This document shows, one piece after another, positions 42,310-51,934 of a stretch of DNA of 64,000 bases (position 1 is the stretch's first letter; every line of letters starts with the position of its first letter). Below the pieces are notes generated by a model that ran no database searches, had not been told where the DNA came from, and saw only the letters and a list, made by a program, of their open reading frames with translations. The stretch comes from Myxococcus terminator_A. Lineage in GTDB: Bacteria; Myxococcota; Myxococcia; Myxococcales; Myxococcaceae. A program made the translations under genes and the position numbers. Location of the stretch: positions 83,890-147,889 of the forward strand of contig JBLZWL010000050.1 of NCBI GenBank assembly GCA_049194865.1. The letters run 5' to 3'.

Positions 42310-43563
42310 ATGCCGAAGAATGTCTACACCGTGTGTTTCTGTGGAACCGCCTGCTCGCGTGACGAGGGTGAGGAAACCCGGAACTGGGACTACAAGCTCC
42401 TCAAGTGGGTGGGCCTGAAGGATCAGCACGTCTACAGCGACAGAAACATCTACGCCCCGGAGACGGGATACATCCCCGTCCGGCTCCACACGGAGATCTC
42501 CACCGGTCTTCGGGACACGACGAACAGCGTCACCGTGCGAGGCGTCGGTGAGAACGACTGGTGCAACCAGATGGACGGGTGCGACGCCCTGGATGACCGT
42601 CTGGGCAATGCCCCCGGAGACCTGCGCGGGTACGCGCGAACCTATTCGGAAGGCAATCAACGGACCCTCACCAGCCAGTTCCTGGGCTGGTCGGATGCGG
42701 CGCTCGCGCTGCACGGCGCGAGTCTCGCGGCGGGCAGCAAGGCGGAGCAATACAACTTCATCGGGCACAGCCGTGGCGCGGTCGAGTCGATCATGGCCGC
42801 CTGGTTCCTGTATGCCTATGGGGGAGAAGACATCAGGAACATCCCCATCAACATCTTCGCCATCGACCCCGTTCCAGGGCCTGGTCAGTGGTATGGAATC
42901 CAGACCCAGTTGCCGCCCAACGTCGTCAACTATGTCGGCGTCTATGCCTGGGACCACCTGACTCAGGGCTTCAACGCGTTGATTCCGCGGCCCAATGCCC
43001 GGATGACCCGGCAGCCCGGCCATGTCGCCATCGAGAACCGGGGACTGGGGAGCACCTGGTCGACGCTCGCGGACAACCGTCAGTTGGATGACCCGCTCGT
43101 CGACGGCGGTCTCCCTCAGCCGGAGGGATACAGTCTCTACGCGTGCAGGGGCCGGCATGGCACCGTCGCGGGCAACACCACCTCCGACGGCCAGTACGCG
43201 GCGTCCAAGGTCAACGCCGATGTCTCGGCGGTCCCCAAGCTCGTCTACAAGCTGGCCCGCGCCTACCTGACCCGGTGGGAGACGACCTTCCGCACGCGGT
43301 GCCGTGTCCGGGAGAGCGCCAGACAACTGAGAAAGGCCATCCATACGGCTCATTCCCATTTCGATGCCATGGCTGGCGGAGAGACCCGGACGTCTCGCAT
43401 GAGCGGGCGACCTTCGGTGCGGCAGGTCTCGTCCACCCTCGGGAGGCTCGCCTGGAAGACCTCCTACCTCGAGGACGTGGTGGGCACGCCTCCCTACAGC
43501 CTGGCCTATCCCTGCACCATCGAGCAGTCCGGGGGTGGGTGGGTGAAGTGGAAGTTCCTGTGA
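42310..43563 (+). CDS. Tle-like alpha/beta-hydrolase (lipase) with GHSRG motif
   Basis: This 417-aa protein has no signal peptide. The alpha/beta-hydrolase core has a nucleophile elbow FIGHSRGAVES (Ser154), a strand INIFAIDPVPGPG with candidate acid Asp186, and GHVAIEN with candidate His238. The GHSRG sequence and layout resemble DUF2235/Tle1-type phospholipases used as antibacterial effectors and also some secreted lipases. I chose the ATG at 42310 because the upstream in-frame codons are not protein-like. It is 58 bp upstream of the PLD/protease gene on the same strand, so the two probably form one operon. No secretion genes are adjacent, so delivery is unknown. Confidence 0.8.
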   Translation: MPKNVYTVCFCGTACSRDEGEETRNWDYKLLKWVGLKDQHVYSDRNIYAPETGYIPVRLHTEISTGLRDTTNSVTVRGVGENDWCNQMDGCDALDDRLGNAPGDLRGYARTYSEGNQRTLTSQFLGWSDAALALHGASLAAGSKAEQYNFIGHSRGAVESIMAAWFLYAYGGEDIRNIPINIFAIDPVPGPGQWYGIQTQLPPNVVNYVGVYAWDHLTQGFNALIPRPNARMTRQPGHVAIENRGLGSTWSTLADNRQLDDPLVDGGLPQPEGYSLYACRGRHGTVAGNTTSDGQYAASKVNADVSAVPKLVYKLARAYLTRWETTFRTRCRVRESARQLRKAIHTAHSHFDAMAGGETRTSRMSGRPSVRQVSSTLGRLAWKTSYLEDVVGTPPYSLAYPCTIEQSGGGWVKWKFL

Positions 43564-43621
43564 GTCGGGTCGTGGCGACCGAGAGCACCCGCAAACCGAT
43601 TGGACGAGGAGTTCAGAGACG

Positions 43622-46600
43622 ATGAGTCAGATTGATCGGGTGCTGGCCAAGGTGCATCCCCGCTACTTCACTCACCTGAGCGGGGCGAGCTATGTGCGAA
43701 TCATGGACACGCCTCGCATCTGGGGGCAGCCCTTCGGCCCGGGCATCATGCCGGCGGCCAGGAAGCGCACCAAGGACTTCGAAAGAGCCCTCGGCGAAAT
43801 CATCCAGAAGTCGAGGTATCGCTGTGACGTGTCCTCGCTCAACAGCCCGGACCCCGCCTGGGCCAAGGTGATTCTGGGCGCCATGGACGCCTCGTTGAGC
43901 GCGAAGCTGGGGCGGACCCACCGCACGCAGTTCCGGTTCCTGTTCGGGCAGACGCCCATGATCTTCCAGCAGGGCACGTCTCCCAATCTCATCGATTTCC
44001 AGGGCGCGCTGATTCGCCTGGTGAGAGCGCGTGCTCGCTACTGGGAGCAGCCGCCGGAGATCTGGATGGGCAAGTTCTACCGGCTCCAGGAAGGGCTCGT
44101 CGCGGGGCTCTCCGCGCGCGTCACCTCGTCCCTGCCGTCCTGGCTGGTGTCGGACGGCGATGACGACTTCACCAAGATGACGTGGAACCACTCGAAGATC
44201 ATCGCCGTGGATGGCGCCGAGGCCCTGGTCGGGGGGCACAACCTCAACATGGACCTGTTCACCAGCTATCCGCCCGTGCACGACGTGTCAGTCGTCATGC
44301 ATGGCGAGGCGGCCCTGGGCGCCCAGCAGTATTTGAACAAGATGTGGGAGTGCAAGACCGACGTGCTCACGAAGGAGCACCTGGACGCGGGAACCCTGAA
44401 GTGGAGCAACGTCGCCGACGACGACGCACGGGTGCGCCTGCCCGAGGACCCGCTGCTTCAGCAGGAGGCCCGTGACTATCGAACCGCGTGTTTCCAGGGC
44501 TTCGCGCGGCTGCATGAGGCCAGCGGGTCGGAGGCCAGGCCTCGCCAGCCTCGACCCGCCATGGAGCTCATGGAGCGGATAGAGGAGGAGGCGGCGGACG
44601 CGGAGGCAATCCGCAGAGAAGACCTCCAGACCTTCGCGGACCTGGAAGCCCCCGTGTTCAAGGAGAAGGAATACAACACCTACGCGGCCCTCGGAGAATA
44701 CAAGAAGTCGACCCGTGCCCTGTCCATCGGGAAGTACTGGAAGGGGTCCAGCATGGAGTTGGACTACGAAAAGGCTTCCGAGCTGATGAAGGAGGAGTTG
44801 ATCAAGGGCGCCAGGAGCATCCTGCGGTTGTCGCAAATGGACCTGGTGAGCGCGTGGAAGAAGAAATGGTCCTCGCACGTCGTCTGCCATTGGATCATGG
44901 AGGCGCTGCTCGCGAACCCGAAGCTGGAGGTCCAGGTGGTGGTTTCACCCCTGGACGCGGGGGCTGGCGCGGAGGGCGACCAGTATTCGTTCGGCTCGGG
45001 GGCGTGCCGTACGTTCGAGCTGTTCCAATACTACATGGCGCATGCCGTCGACACCGACGCCAGGTTGCCGGACGCCGACGTGCGATTGCTGGCCTTGGAC
45101 CGGCTGCACATCGCTCCCTTTTATTTCACCGACGTCCCGAAGGAGAAGACCCGGGAAGGCGACACGTATTTCTGGCCCGAACTCACGCCCGAAGGATACA
45201 CGGCGACCTTGAAGCAGCCCCCACTCGCGCAGCTGCCGCCGAGCAAGGGAGTCATCGGGAGCGCGTTGGAGTCCGTCAAGAAGGCCAGTGGCGCCGTGTT
45301 TCCCAAGGTCCCATCCGCGCCGGGCAATCACTCCAAGATCATGATTGTCGACGACGAGTCGTATGTGGTCGGGTCGGACAATCTCTATCCAGGCTTCCTC
45401 TCCGAGTTCAACTACCTGGTGGAGGGGTCGGCCGCCGTGGGGGACATGCTCAGGTCGTATTGGGTTCCCCTGTGGCACTATTCGGGACAGCATTGCGTCA
45501 ATCCTCGCTGCGTGGGCGGCTGCACGACCCGGTTGGAGAAGGCCAGGCCGGTCAGTCTTCCGGGGCTCGAGAGCGGGCGCATCGCCAGCCTCGGCCTGAG
45601 CAGGAAGGTGGGCTCCGCTGGCCTCGGCGGTCAGAAGGCGCCCCTTGATTTGCTTGGCGGCAGGAAGGACCTCCTCTTTCCCTCCGCCTTGGGGCCCTCG
45701 ATGTCCTTCCGCGGCGCCGCTCCTTTCCGGAGCGCCTCTTCGGGTCTGGGTCTGGGTCTGGCGGCCCAGGGCTTCTCTCCGCCGCTCTTGAACCTGGCCA
45801 ACAGGGGAAAGGTCTCGCGCGTCGACCTGCGCGCACCGGCGGATCTCGGCGCGATGCTCCGGCTGCATGAGGAGAGCATGAAGAAGGCCGCGGATGCCCG
45901 GCGCCTCGCCAGTCCGGTGGTGGTGGTACCGACGGCCTCGGCGACCTCGTCGTCGGTGGCACCCAAGACCTCGGCGACGTCCTCTTCCGGGGCGACGGTG
46001 CAGGCACGGAGTCCGTCCTCGGAGCCCGATTCGAGCGGTGACCAGCTCGGGGGGACGCACTATTACACCAATGATCAGATCCACAGGCTCCTGGGTCACT
46101 ACCTCGGGAGGACGCCGAATGTGAGCGTGCACATGGGGATCTCCCGCTACGAAGTCACGCAGATGTTCCCCGGCGCGTATGGCGACGTCCTCGGGGACAT
46201 GCGTGCCGACAGCCCGCCCCGCGTCCTGCTCCAGCCCTACAACGTCGGAGGCAATCACTGGGCGCTGATGTACATCAAGGTGGCTCCTCCCACGGGTGCG
46301 GGCAGGGGACAGGCTCGCGTGCTCTACATCGACCCGCTCGCCCCGATGGGCGCTGACCTCTCCCTGTTCAACTCGCTGGGGCGAGCCTTCCCGGACCTCC
46401 TGTTCGAGCGATGCCTCGTCCGCTATCAGGATGACAAGTTCGGGGGAGGAGGAGATGTCCAGCACAGCTGCGGAGCCTGGGTCGTCCAGCTCGCGCGGCA
46501 GCTTGTTCAGTCCGACGGCGCCTTGCCCCCGGCGGACGCGAACCCTCGCACCGCCGCGGTCAGACTCCGCGCGGAGCACCAGCGAGACCTGGATGGCTTG

Positions 46601-46801
46601 AACAGGCACGCCGATGACTTCGTCGTGGTGGAGAATCCATTCGCTGAGTCCGGCGCCGCGGAGCCCCGCCCCAAGGCGTCCCCACCCACGGCCACGAGTG
46701 GAGGGAGCGTGGCGCCCACCCGGAGCCTGGACAAGGTGAAGGAGGAGGACGACGACGACGATTTCGTCGTGGTCGACAAGTTGGATTTCAGCCAGTTCTG
46801 A
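43622..46801 (+). CDS. phospholipase D-like protein fused to a CE-clan (Ulp/SseL-like) cysteine protease domain
   Basis: This 1059-aa protein has two HKD motifs: NHSKIIAVD with GGHNLNMD (His190) and NHSKIMIVD with GSDNLYPG (His570), the signature of a bilobed phospholipase D. After a low-complexity Ser/Thr/Pro linker (about 745-805), residues about 815-965 read as a CE-clan peptidase: NHWALMYI (His879), YIDPL (Asp904) and QHSCGAWVV (Cys950). The spacing 25 and 46 resembles that of Ulp1/SseL-type de-ubiquitin-like peptidases. There is no signal peptide. The C terminus is acidic with a run of Glu/Asp. Membrane-lipid hydrolysis plus peptide cleavage in one protein suggests an effector against a eukaryotic or bacterial cell. 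Catalysis is inferred, not shown. Confidence 0.82.
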   Translation: MSQIDRVLAKVHPRYFTHLSGASYVRIMDTPRIWGQPFGPGIMPAARKRTKDFERALGEIIQKSRYRCDVSSLNSPDPAWAKVILGAMDASLSAKLGRTHRTQFRFLFGQTPMIFQQGTSPNLIDFQGALIRLVRARARYWEQPPEIWMGKFYRLQEGLVAGLSARVTSSLPSWLVSDGDDDFTKMTWNHSKIIAVDGAEALVGGHNLNMDLFTSYPPVHDVSVVMHGEAALGAQQYLNKMWECKTDVLTKEHLDAGTLKWSNVADDDARVRLPEDPLLQQEARDYRTACFQGFARLHEASGSEARPRQPRPAMELMERIEEEAADAEAIRREDLQTFADLEAPVFKEKEYNTYAALGEYKKSTRALSIGKYWKGSSMELDYEKASELMKEELIKGARSILRLSQMDLVSAWKKKWSSHVVCHWIMEALLANPKLEVQVVVSPLDAGAGAEGDQYSFGSGACRTFELFQYYMAHAVDTDARLPDADVRLLALDRLHIAPFYFTDVPKEKTREGDTYFWPELTPEGYTATLKQPPLAQLPPSKGVIGSALESVKKASGAVFPKVPSAPGNHSKIMIVDDESYVVGSDNLYPGFLSEFNYLVEGSAAVGDMLRSYWVPLWHYSGQHCVNPRCVGGCTTRLEKARPVSLPGLESGRIASLGLSRKVGSAGLGGQKAPLDLLGGRKDLLFPSALGPSMSFRGAAPFRSASSGLGLGLAAQGFSPPLLNLANRGKVSRVDLRAPADLGAMLRLHEESMKKAADARRLASPVVVVPTASATSSSVAPKTSATSSSGATVQARSPSSEPDSSGDQLGGTHYYTNDQIHRLLGHYLGRTPNVSVHMGISRYEVTQMFPGAYGDVLGDMRADSPPRVLLQPYNVGGNHWALMYIKVAPPTGAGRGQARVLYIDPLAPMGADLSLFNSLGRAFPDLLFERCLVRYQDDKFGGGGDVQHSCGAWVVQLARQLVQSDGALPPADANPRTAAVRLRAEHQRDLDGLNRHADDFVVVENPFAESGAAEPRPKASPPTATSGGSVAPTRSLDKVKEEDDDDDFVVVDKLDFSQF

Positions 46802-46960
46802 CGGGTGCCTCGACAGGCGGGTGCGGCCCCCCGTGCGGCCAGGCAGGGCCATGACCGCACGAGCCGCCGGGTGACCCAGCAGCGCGGGTCTTCGGCGGGC
46901 AGGGGGCCTCGGACACTATGCCGAGGCTCCCACCCCCCGCGCTGTAGTAGGTTGGCCTGA

Positions 46961-49318
46961 ATGGTACGCACTCCAGTCCTGGTGTTGATCGGGTTCTTCG
47001 CCCTCGCCTCCTACGCTGCCTCCGCCGCGGCTCCGACCGCTGGCGCCGCGAGGTCCATCGAGGAGGCCTCGAAGCGCGTGGAGGGGGCTCGCGCCGCCCT
47101 CGCGACGGCCGTTCAGCGAATCGAGGTGGAGCCGCCTCGCAACGCGGACCTCGACTCCGCCGTCGTGGCGGTGGAGGCGCTGAAGGTCGCGCTCGATTCG
47201 GGAGCGAGCTTCGAGACGGAGGACCTCGAGTACGCCAAGCTGGTCCTGGCCGCTCGGAAGCAGCTCCGGACGCAGCGAGAGTACGTCGACGAGCGCCGCG
47301 CCAAGGTCCACATCCACGAGTTCCGCCGACGCATCGACGGCGCGCTCGCGCCCCTGAATGAGCGCATGGCGAAGCTCGGTCAGGGGGACCCCGGCCCCAA
47401 GGCGATGGACGAGGCCCGCGCCTCGGTGGATGCGCTCAAGAAGCTGTCGGAGGAGGGCCGGCCCCTGAAGAATCAGGATCCGAAGTTCGCCGCGTACCTC
47501 ACCGAGGTCGACGCGACCATCGCCCGTCACGAGAAGACGCTCGATGAGCGGTGGCTGCAGCTGTCGGCGCAGAAGCAGCGAGGGCTCCTGGACGAGAGCC
47601 GCAAGTCCCTGGCGACCGCGCTCGCCGAGGTGGACAAGGCCTGGTCGGACGAGAAGTTCGGGGCCGCCGACAAGGCGACGGCGGCGCTGCAGAAGCAGCT
47701 CGACGAGGGCAAGCCGCTGGAGGCGCGTGACAAGGCGTATCGCGCGGAGGCGGAGAAGGGACGCGCCGAGGTCACCGGGGCCAAGCGCCGGATGGAGGAG
47801 CTGGTGGTGCAGGCCGGCGTCTCCCGAATCAAGGTGGAGATGGGGCCCGCCCATGAAGAGCTCGTCGCCGCCTCCAAGGCGCTGCGCGCGAGGAAGCCCA
47901 CGCCCGAGCAGCTCGCCGAGGCGAAGACCGCGGCGTTCGTCGTCCGGAAGCTGGTGGAGAAGTACGACCCGCAGGCGGCGAGGAGCCAGGCGATTGGCCA
48001 GTACCTCACCGAGGTGAAGAACACGCTCGTCGAGGTGGAGGTGGCGCTCCAGGTCCGCACCCTCGATGCGGCTCGCGGCGAGGTCGTGCAGGCCCTGCGC
48101 ACCATCGAGAAGCGGGCAGCGACCGCCGAGCAGTTCGAGGAGGCGAAGACGGCGCTGGTCGTCCTGGAGAAGACCCTGGAGACGGTTCACGCGAAGAACC
48201 CCGCCATCAGCCCGGCCGCCGCCGACGCGCGTCAGCTGCTCAAGGATGGGCGGGCGACGATGGAGCGGCGCCGGTACGAGGTCGACTTGCAGCAGCAGCG
48301 CGTGAAGGTGGACGAGGCGCGGAAGAACGCGGCGGCGCTGGTCATCCAGATTCAGAAGGAGACGCCCTCGGCGGCGCAGCTCCAGGAGGCGGAGAACGCG
48401 GTCAAGCAGATCGGCGGGGTGCTGGAGACGGGCGCCCACTTCGTCAAGAAGGACCGCGACTACGCGCTGTACGCCAAGGAGACGAAGGAGCGCATGGCGG
48501 ACCTGAGCGAGCGCATCACCCGGCGGAAGATCGTCCTGGCCGCGGCGGAGGCCCGCGTTCAGCTCTCCGCTCGGCTGACCACGACGAAGGAGAAGCTCGA
48601 CGCCGCGAAGGGCATCTCCTCGACTGACGGCGACGTCGAGACCGCCTCGAAGAGCGTGGACGAGGTCATGCAGATGTTCGAGGCGCACGCGGAGCTGGAG
48701 CGGCAGGACGCGGGCTATGCGTCGGCCGCGGAGCGGGCTCGCGCCGAGTGGCTGAAGTTGGTCGAGGCGCTCGAGTTCGCGAAGCAGGCGCGGGCGCTGC
48801 GTCGGCTGACCGGTGAGGCCCTGGGCGCCGCCAGCAAGGCGTCGGAGGCGGCCGCGTCCGCGACGGACCTGCGCAAGCGCAAGGAGCTGTACGCGAGCGC
48901 GCTGGAGAAGCTCGGTGCCTGCCAGGACGAGGGCGCCAGGATGGTGAAGGAGAACGCCAGCCTCGCCTCGGTCGACGTGCTCGTGGGCGGTATCCCCACG
49001 GGGCCCCAAGAGGTGATGGCGCAGTGCGCCCAGAAGGCGGAGTCACTGCAGGCGCCACAGAAGAGGGCCGACGTGGAGCTGCGGTTCCACGAAGGGCAGA
49101 GGAAGGCCTACGACTCGGCGAAGGCTCTGCTCTCCAAGGGGAAGAAGCCCGAGGCGCTCGCGCAGCTCAACGATTGCATCGCGGAGGGGCGCATCCTGGA
49201 GAACCGGTACCCCGACTTCAAGGAGCAGAAGTTCGACGTCGGTGGCGGCAGCATGAGCATGATCGAGTTGATCCAGGTCTGCGCGAAGGAGCGCAAGGCG
49301 CTGCAGCCCGCCCCCTGA
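46961..49318 (+). CDS. exported long coiled-coil repeat protein
   Basis: This 785-aa protein has a signal peptide (VLVLIGFFALASYAASAAA) and is then almost entirely helical, Ala/Glu/Lys/Arg-rich. About six degenerate repeats of roughly 100 residues share a pattern like AVEALKxxLExGxxFxxxDxxYAxYxxE. Long charged helices of this kind form periplasmic rods or scaffolds. A C-terminal 120 residues with four Cys (KLGACQDEGARMV, LNDCIAEGRILENRYPDF) looks like a separate helical unit. No enzyme motif is present. It is 160 bp downstream of the PLD/protease gene on the same strand; a link between them is possible but unproven. Confidence 0.8.
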   Translation: MVRTPVLVLIGFFALASYAASAAAPTAGAARSIEEASKRVEGARAALATAVQRIEVEPPRNADLDSAVVAVEALKVALDSGASFETEDLEYAKLVLAARKQLRTQREYVDERRAKVHIHEFRRRIDGALAPLNERMAKLGQGDPGPKAMDEARASVDALKKLSEEGRPLKNQDPKFAAYLTEVDATIARHEKTLDERWLQLSAQKQRGLLDESRKSLATALAEVDKAWSDEKFGAADKATAALQKQLDEGKPLEARDKAYRAEAEKGRAEVTGAKRRMEELVVQAGVSRIKVEMGPAHEELVAASKALRARKPTPEQLAEAKTAAFVVRKLVEKYDPQAARSQAIGQYLTEVKNTLVEVEVALQVRTLDAARGEVVQALRTIEKRAATAEQFEEAKTALVVLEKTLETVHAKNPAISPAAADARQLLKDGRATMERRRYEVDLQQQRVKVDEARKNAAALVIQIQKETPSAAQLQEAENAVKQIGGVLETGAHFVKKDRDYALYAKETKERMADLSERITRRKIVLAAAEARVQLSARLTTTKEKLDAAKGISSTDGDVETASKSVDEVMQMFEAHAELERQDAGYASAAERARAEWLKLVEALEFAKQARALRRLTGEALGAASKASEAAASATDLRKRKELYASALEKLGACQDEGARMVKENASLASVDVLVGGIPTGPQEVMAQCAQKAESLQAPQKRADVELRFHEGQRKAYDSAKALLSKGKKPEALAQLNDCIAEGRILENRYPDFKEQKFDVGGGSMSMIELIQVCAKERKALQPAP

Positions 49319-49479
49319 TGCCCCCCGAGACGTTGCGCGCGAGGGTGCATCGGGTTGACGTGTGAAGTCCTGGGAGGGCCGCGCCGCGCGTGACTATGCT
49401 CCGCGCGGCTCACCTGGGAGGGCAGGGCGGTGGCGGCGAACAGGGGTGTGCCATTCCCCGTTCCACGAGGTCATCTCCC

Positions 49480-50466
49480 ATGCTTCGTTCCCTCAAGGCG
49501 CTCCGGTGGGTGTCTGCCTTCCTGCTGGCCGCCTGCGGTCCCTCCGACCTCCCCGTGGAGGATGTGCCGTCCGCCGTCGACACCGTGGAGCAGGGGGTGC
49601 TCTTCGCTCCGCCCGCGCCTCCGAGTGGCAACATCCTGGACAGCACCACGTTCCTGGGCGGCGTAGCGCTCCCTGGCGCGGTGCAGACGTCCTTCACCAT
49701 CCCTCTCCAGTACTACTCCTTCGGCATCAACGCCGCGGCCGGCACGAGCGCGAAGCTGGAGGTGACTCACCTGGGCAGCAGCATGGGACTGGACACGGGG
49801 CTCTTCGTGTACGGCCCGAAGGATGCCAGCGGCAGCTACGGCACCACCGTGCGAGCCCAGGACGATGACGCGGGCTATGGCCAGCTCAGCAAGGTGGCCT
49901 CCGTCACCTTCGCTCAGGGCGGCGAGTATCTCGTCGTCGTCAGCAGTGGCGCGGGCGCGGGCAAGCGCTTCCGCCTCCAGCTCGACTGTCTCAGCGGCAG
50001 CTGCGCGCCGGGGGACGGGACTGTGTCGCTGAGCTCGCGGTCGGTGAGCGCGGGTCTGCAGTCCAAGCTGTCCGCGGCCAACACGGCCTGTGGCACCTCG
50101 TCCGCGTGCTACGGCGAGCTGCGCGGCTACTCCTTCCCCTGGAGCCAGTCGACGCCCGCGAGCCTGGACAAGGTCGCCGAGGCGGTCTCCCTGACGGAGC
50201 AGAGCAACGCGTTGTTCGGCGCGCGCCTGCCGGATACGACCTACACGCAGTTCGCGCAGACGCGCCTGCTCTCGCGGCTGTCCTCCCTGCATCCGGACCT
50301 GGGCCTGGAGTACAGCAACGGCTCGGAGGCGGTGCAGGTGACGGGCTGGCATTACGGCCGGGAGATGTGGCCGGACGCCTGTATGATTTGGGAGCTGTAT
50401 GTCATCTACTTCCCCGAATCGCGCGGCGTCCTGGTGTTCGAGCAGGACTACGCCCGGGACTGCTGA
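49480..50466 (+). CDS. secreted lipoprotein with beta-sandwich domain
   Basis: This 328-aa protein has a lipoprotein signal (lipobox LLAAC). I chose the ATG at 49480, which begins the signal; the 30 upstream codons do not look coding. Residues about 50-170 resemble a pre-peptidase C-terminal (PPC) type beta-sandwich (YYSFGINAAAGTSAKLEV, GEYLVVVSSGAGAGKRFRL). The remainder is helical with paired Cys and ends DYARDC. It may bind a partner at the cell surface. Function is unknown. Confidence 0.75.
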   Translation: MLRSLKALRWVSAFLLAACGPSDLPVEDVPSAVDTVEQGVLFAPPAPPSGNILDSTTFLGGVALPGAVQTSFTIPLQYYSFGINAAAGTSAKLEVTHLGSSMGLDTGLFVYGPKDASGSYGTTVRAQDDDAGYGQLSKVASVTFAQGGEYLVVVSSGAGAGKRFRLQLDCLSGSCAPGDGTVSLSSRSVSAGLQSKLSAANTACGTSSACYGELRGYSFPWSQSTPASLDKVAEAVSLTEQSNALFGARLPDTTYTQFAQTRLLSRLSSLHPDLGLEYSNGSEAVQVTGWHYGREMWPDACMIWELYVIYFPESRGVLVFEQDYARDC

Positions 50467-50501
50467 CGTCCCCTCCGACAACGTTTCCCACGGGAGCCCC
50501 T

Positions 50502-51167
50502 GTGATTCTCTTGAAGACCGTCGCCGTCCTCGCGCTGCTCTCAGCCACCCCGGCCGGCACGGCCGCCAGGCCCGCGGGCAGCTCCGGCTGCATGACCACC
50601 AACATCGAGACAGCGCTCCGCCACCTCTTCGAGCGCTACCCCGATGGAGGGCCCATGCGCCTCGGTCAGGACTCCGGTGACTCGCTCGCCGCGGACTTCG
50701 TCGCGAAGTCGCTGAAGATCCGCGATGTGCCGAACGGCTACGCGACCCTCGAGATCCCGGACTTCATGGGGAGCTTCGAGGCCGCCCTCTTCAAGAACCC
50801 GACGGGGTACCACCTGGTCCTCGTGGCGTCGGGTGGGTCGGTGAACGACTTCTTCGTGTTCCGCTGCACCCAGGAGGGGCTGACGCCAGACCCGGCGGCC
50901 CTGCGGATCTCCACCGAGGACGCCATCCAGCTGTACTCGGACGCGGGGCTGCTCTCCGCTGACGGAAAGAAGGGGGCCGCCAGGAAGACCCTCGAGGACT
51001 GGGGAGGGACCATCGTCACCCTGGCGCTGCCACGAAAAGGCAGGAGCATCGTCATCAAGGCGGATATCGAAGAGCCGCCCAGCATCTACGGCAAGAAGCT
51101 GGGAACGGTCGACTACGTCGATGGAAAGTTCGTCGTCCGTTCCCTCAAGAGCAAGGCCGCCCCTTGA
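50502..51167 (+). CDS. secreted protein of unknown function
   Basis: This 221-aa protein begins at a GTG (50502, GGGAGC upstream) with a signal peptide (VILLKTVAVLALLSATPAG). The mature part is mixed alpha/beta (ALRHLFERYPDGGPMRLGQD, YHLVLVASGGSVNDFFVFRC) with two or three Cys. It follows the lipoprotein gene by 35 bp and is probably in the same operon. I do not recognise a family. A strong hairpin follows. Confidence 0.75.
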   Translation: MILLKTVAVLALLSATPAGTAARPAGSSGCMTTNIETALRHLFERYPDGGPMRLGQDSGDSLAADFVAKSLKIRDVPNGYATLEIPDFMGSFEAALFKNPTGYHLVLVASGGSVNDFFVFRCTQEGLTPDPAALRISTEDAIQLYSDAGLLSADGKKGAARKTLEDWGGTIVTLALPRKGRSIVIKADIEEPPSIYGKKLGTVDYVDGKFVVRSLKSKAAP

Positions 51168-51177
51168 GGCGCTCCTG

Positions 51178-51215
51178 CCCGAGGGCGCTCGGCGTCGCGG
51201 CCGAGCGCTCCCGGG
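51178..51215. terminator. bidirectional terminator
   Basis: A 16-bp stem with one mismatch and one wobble pair (CCCGAGGGCGCTCGGC / GCCGAGCGCTCCCGGG, 6-nt loop) sits between convergent genes, 10 bp after one stop and 21 bp from the other. Confidence 0.75.
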
Positions 51216-51236
51216 CCGGGGAGGGGTGACCGTTGC

Positions 51237-51701
51237 TCAGTAGCGGGCGTGGAGCTGCCCCTGGAGCGTGGTGTCGTCCGCCTGGCTCCACTGGACAGAG
51301 AGCCGCAGCTGGCACGTGAATCCAGTCTTGTATGAGAAGGGGACCTGCTGGCCGCACGGGACTGCCTGGGCGCTCAGGACGACTCGCCCGCTCCGGGCGG
51401 TGTCAGTCACTTGGAGGCTCCACACGCCATTCGGAGGTGCGGTGAGCTGGAAATAGCCCGAGATGCTGGCCCATGCGGTGGTCTTCTTCTCGGTCGTGAG
51501 AGAGCTCGAGCCTCCCACGACGGGCATGCTGAAGGGCATGTCGATGGTCCCCCCGAGCGCCCTGGCTGCTTTGGCTTCACCGCCCTCGTCGTCGACGTGA
51601 TTGGCGAGCAGCACCTGCTGCTCGGGCGTCAGCTTCAGCCGTGCCGCGGTGGCCTCGCCCATCGCCTGGAGACCCGCATCCAGAGTCATGGAGTTCTTCA
51701 T
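51237..51701 (-). CDS. uncharacterised small protein
   Basis: This 154-aa protein (ATG at 51701, GGAGGAAG upstream) lacks a signal peptide. The N-terminal 45 residues are helical (MTLDAGLQAMGEATAARLKL). The remaining 110 residues are beta-rich (GYFQLTAPPNGVWSLQVTD, LSAQAVPCGQQVPFSYKTGF) and contain two Cys. The domain looks like a small beta-sandwich. Family is not recognised. It is convergent with the secreted protein gene and divergent from the DUF4345 gene. Confidence 0.75.
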   Translation of the reverse strand: MKNSMTLDAGLQAMGEATAARLKLTPEQQVLLANHVDDEGGEAKAARALGGTIDMPFSMPVVGGSSSLTTEKKTTAWASISGYFQLTAPPNGVWSLQVTDTARSGRVVLSAQAVPCGQQVPFSYKTGFTCQLRLSVQWSQADDTTLQGQLHARY

Positions 51702-51934
51702 GGCGTCTTCCTCCCAGAAAGGTGGATGGCAACGTCGGGATGTTCATTCCAAACATCACGGCGCCGGGCAGGGTTCCTTGCCGCGCTGGCGCCGACTGTA
51801 AGGTGCTTCACAGGCGCTCGGTCCACACAGTCGCTTGGGATATTTCTGGCCTCCACGGGGGCACACAGCTCTCTTTGCTGGTGCCGCTTGGGTTCAGCGC
51901 TCTACAGTGACGGCACTTTCCCCTCGAGGCCCAG

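Noticed and set aside
43622..46801. A phage-defence PLD system such as those with a dedicated helicase or NTPase partner.
   Set aside because: No NTPase, helicase, nuclease or other defence gene is adjacent, and the C-terminal CE-like domain plus a lipase neighbour fit an effector better.
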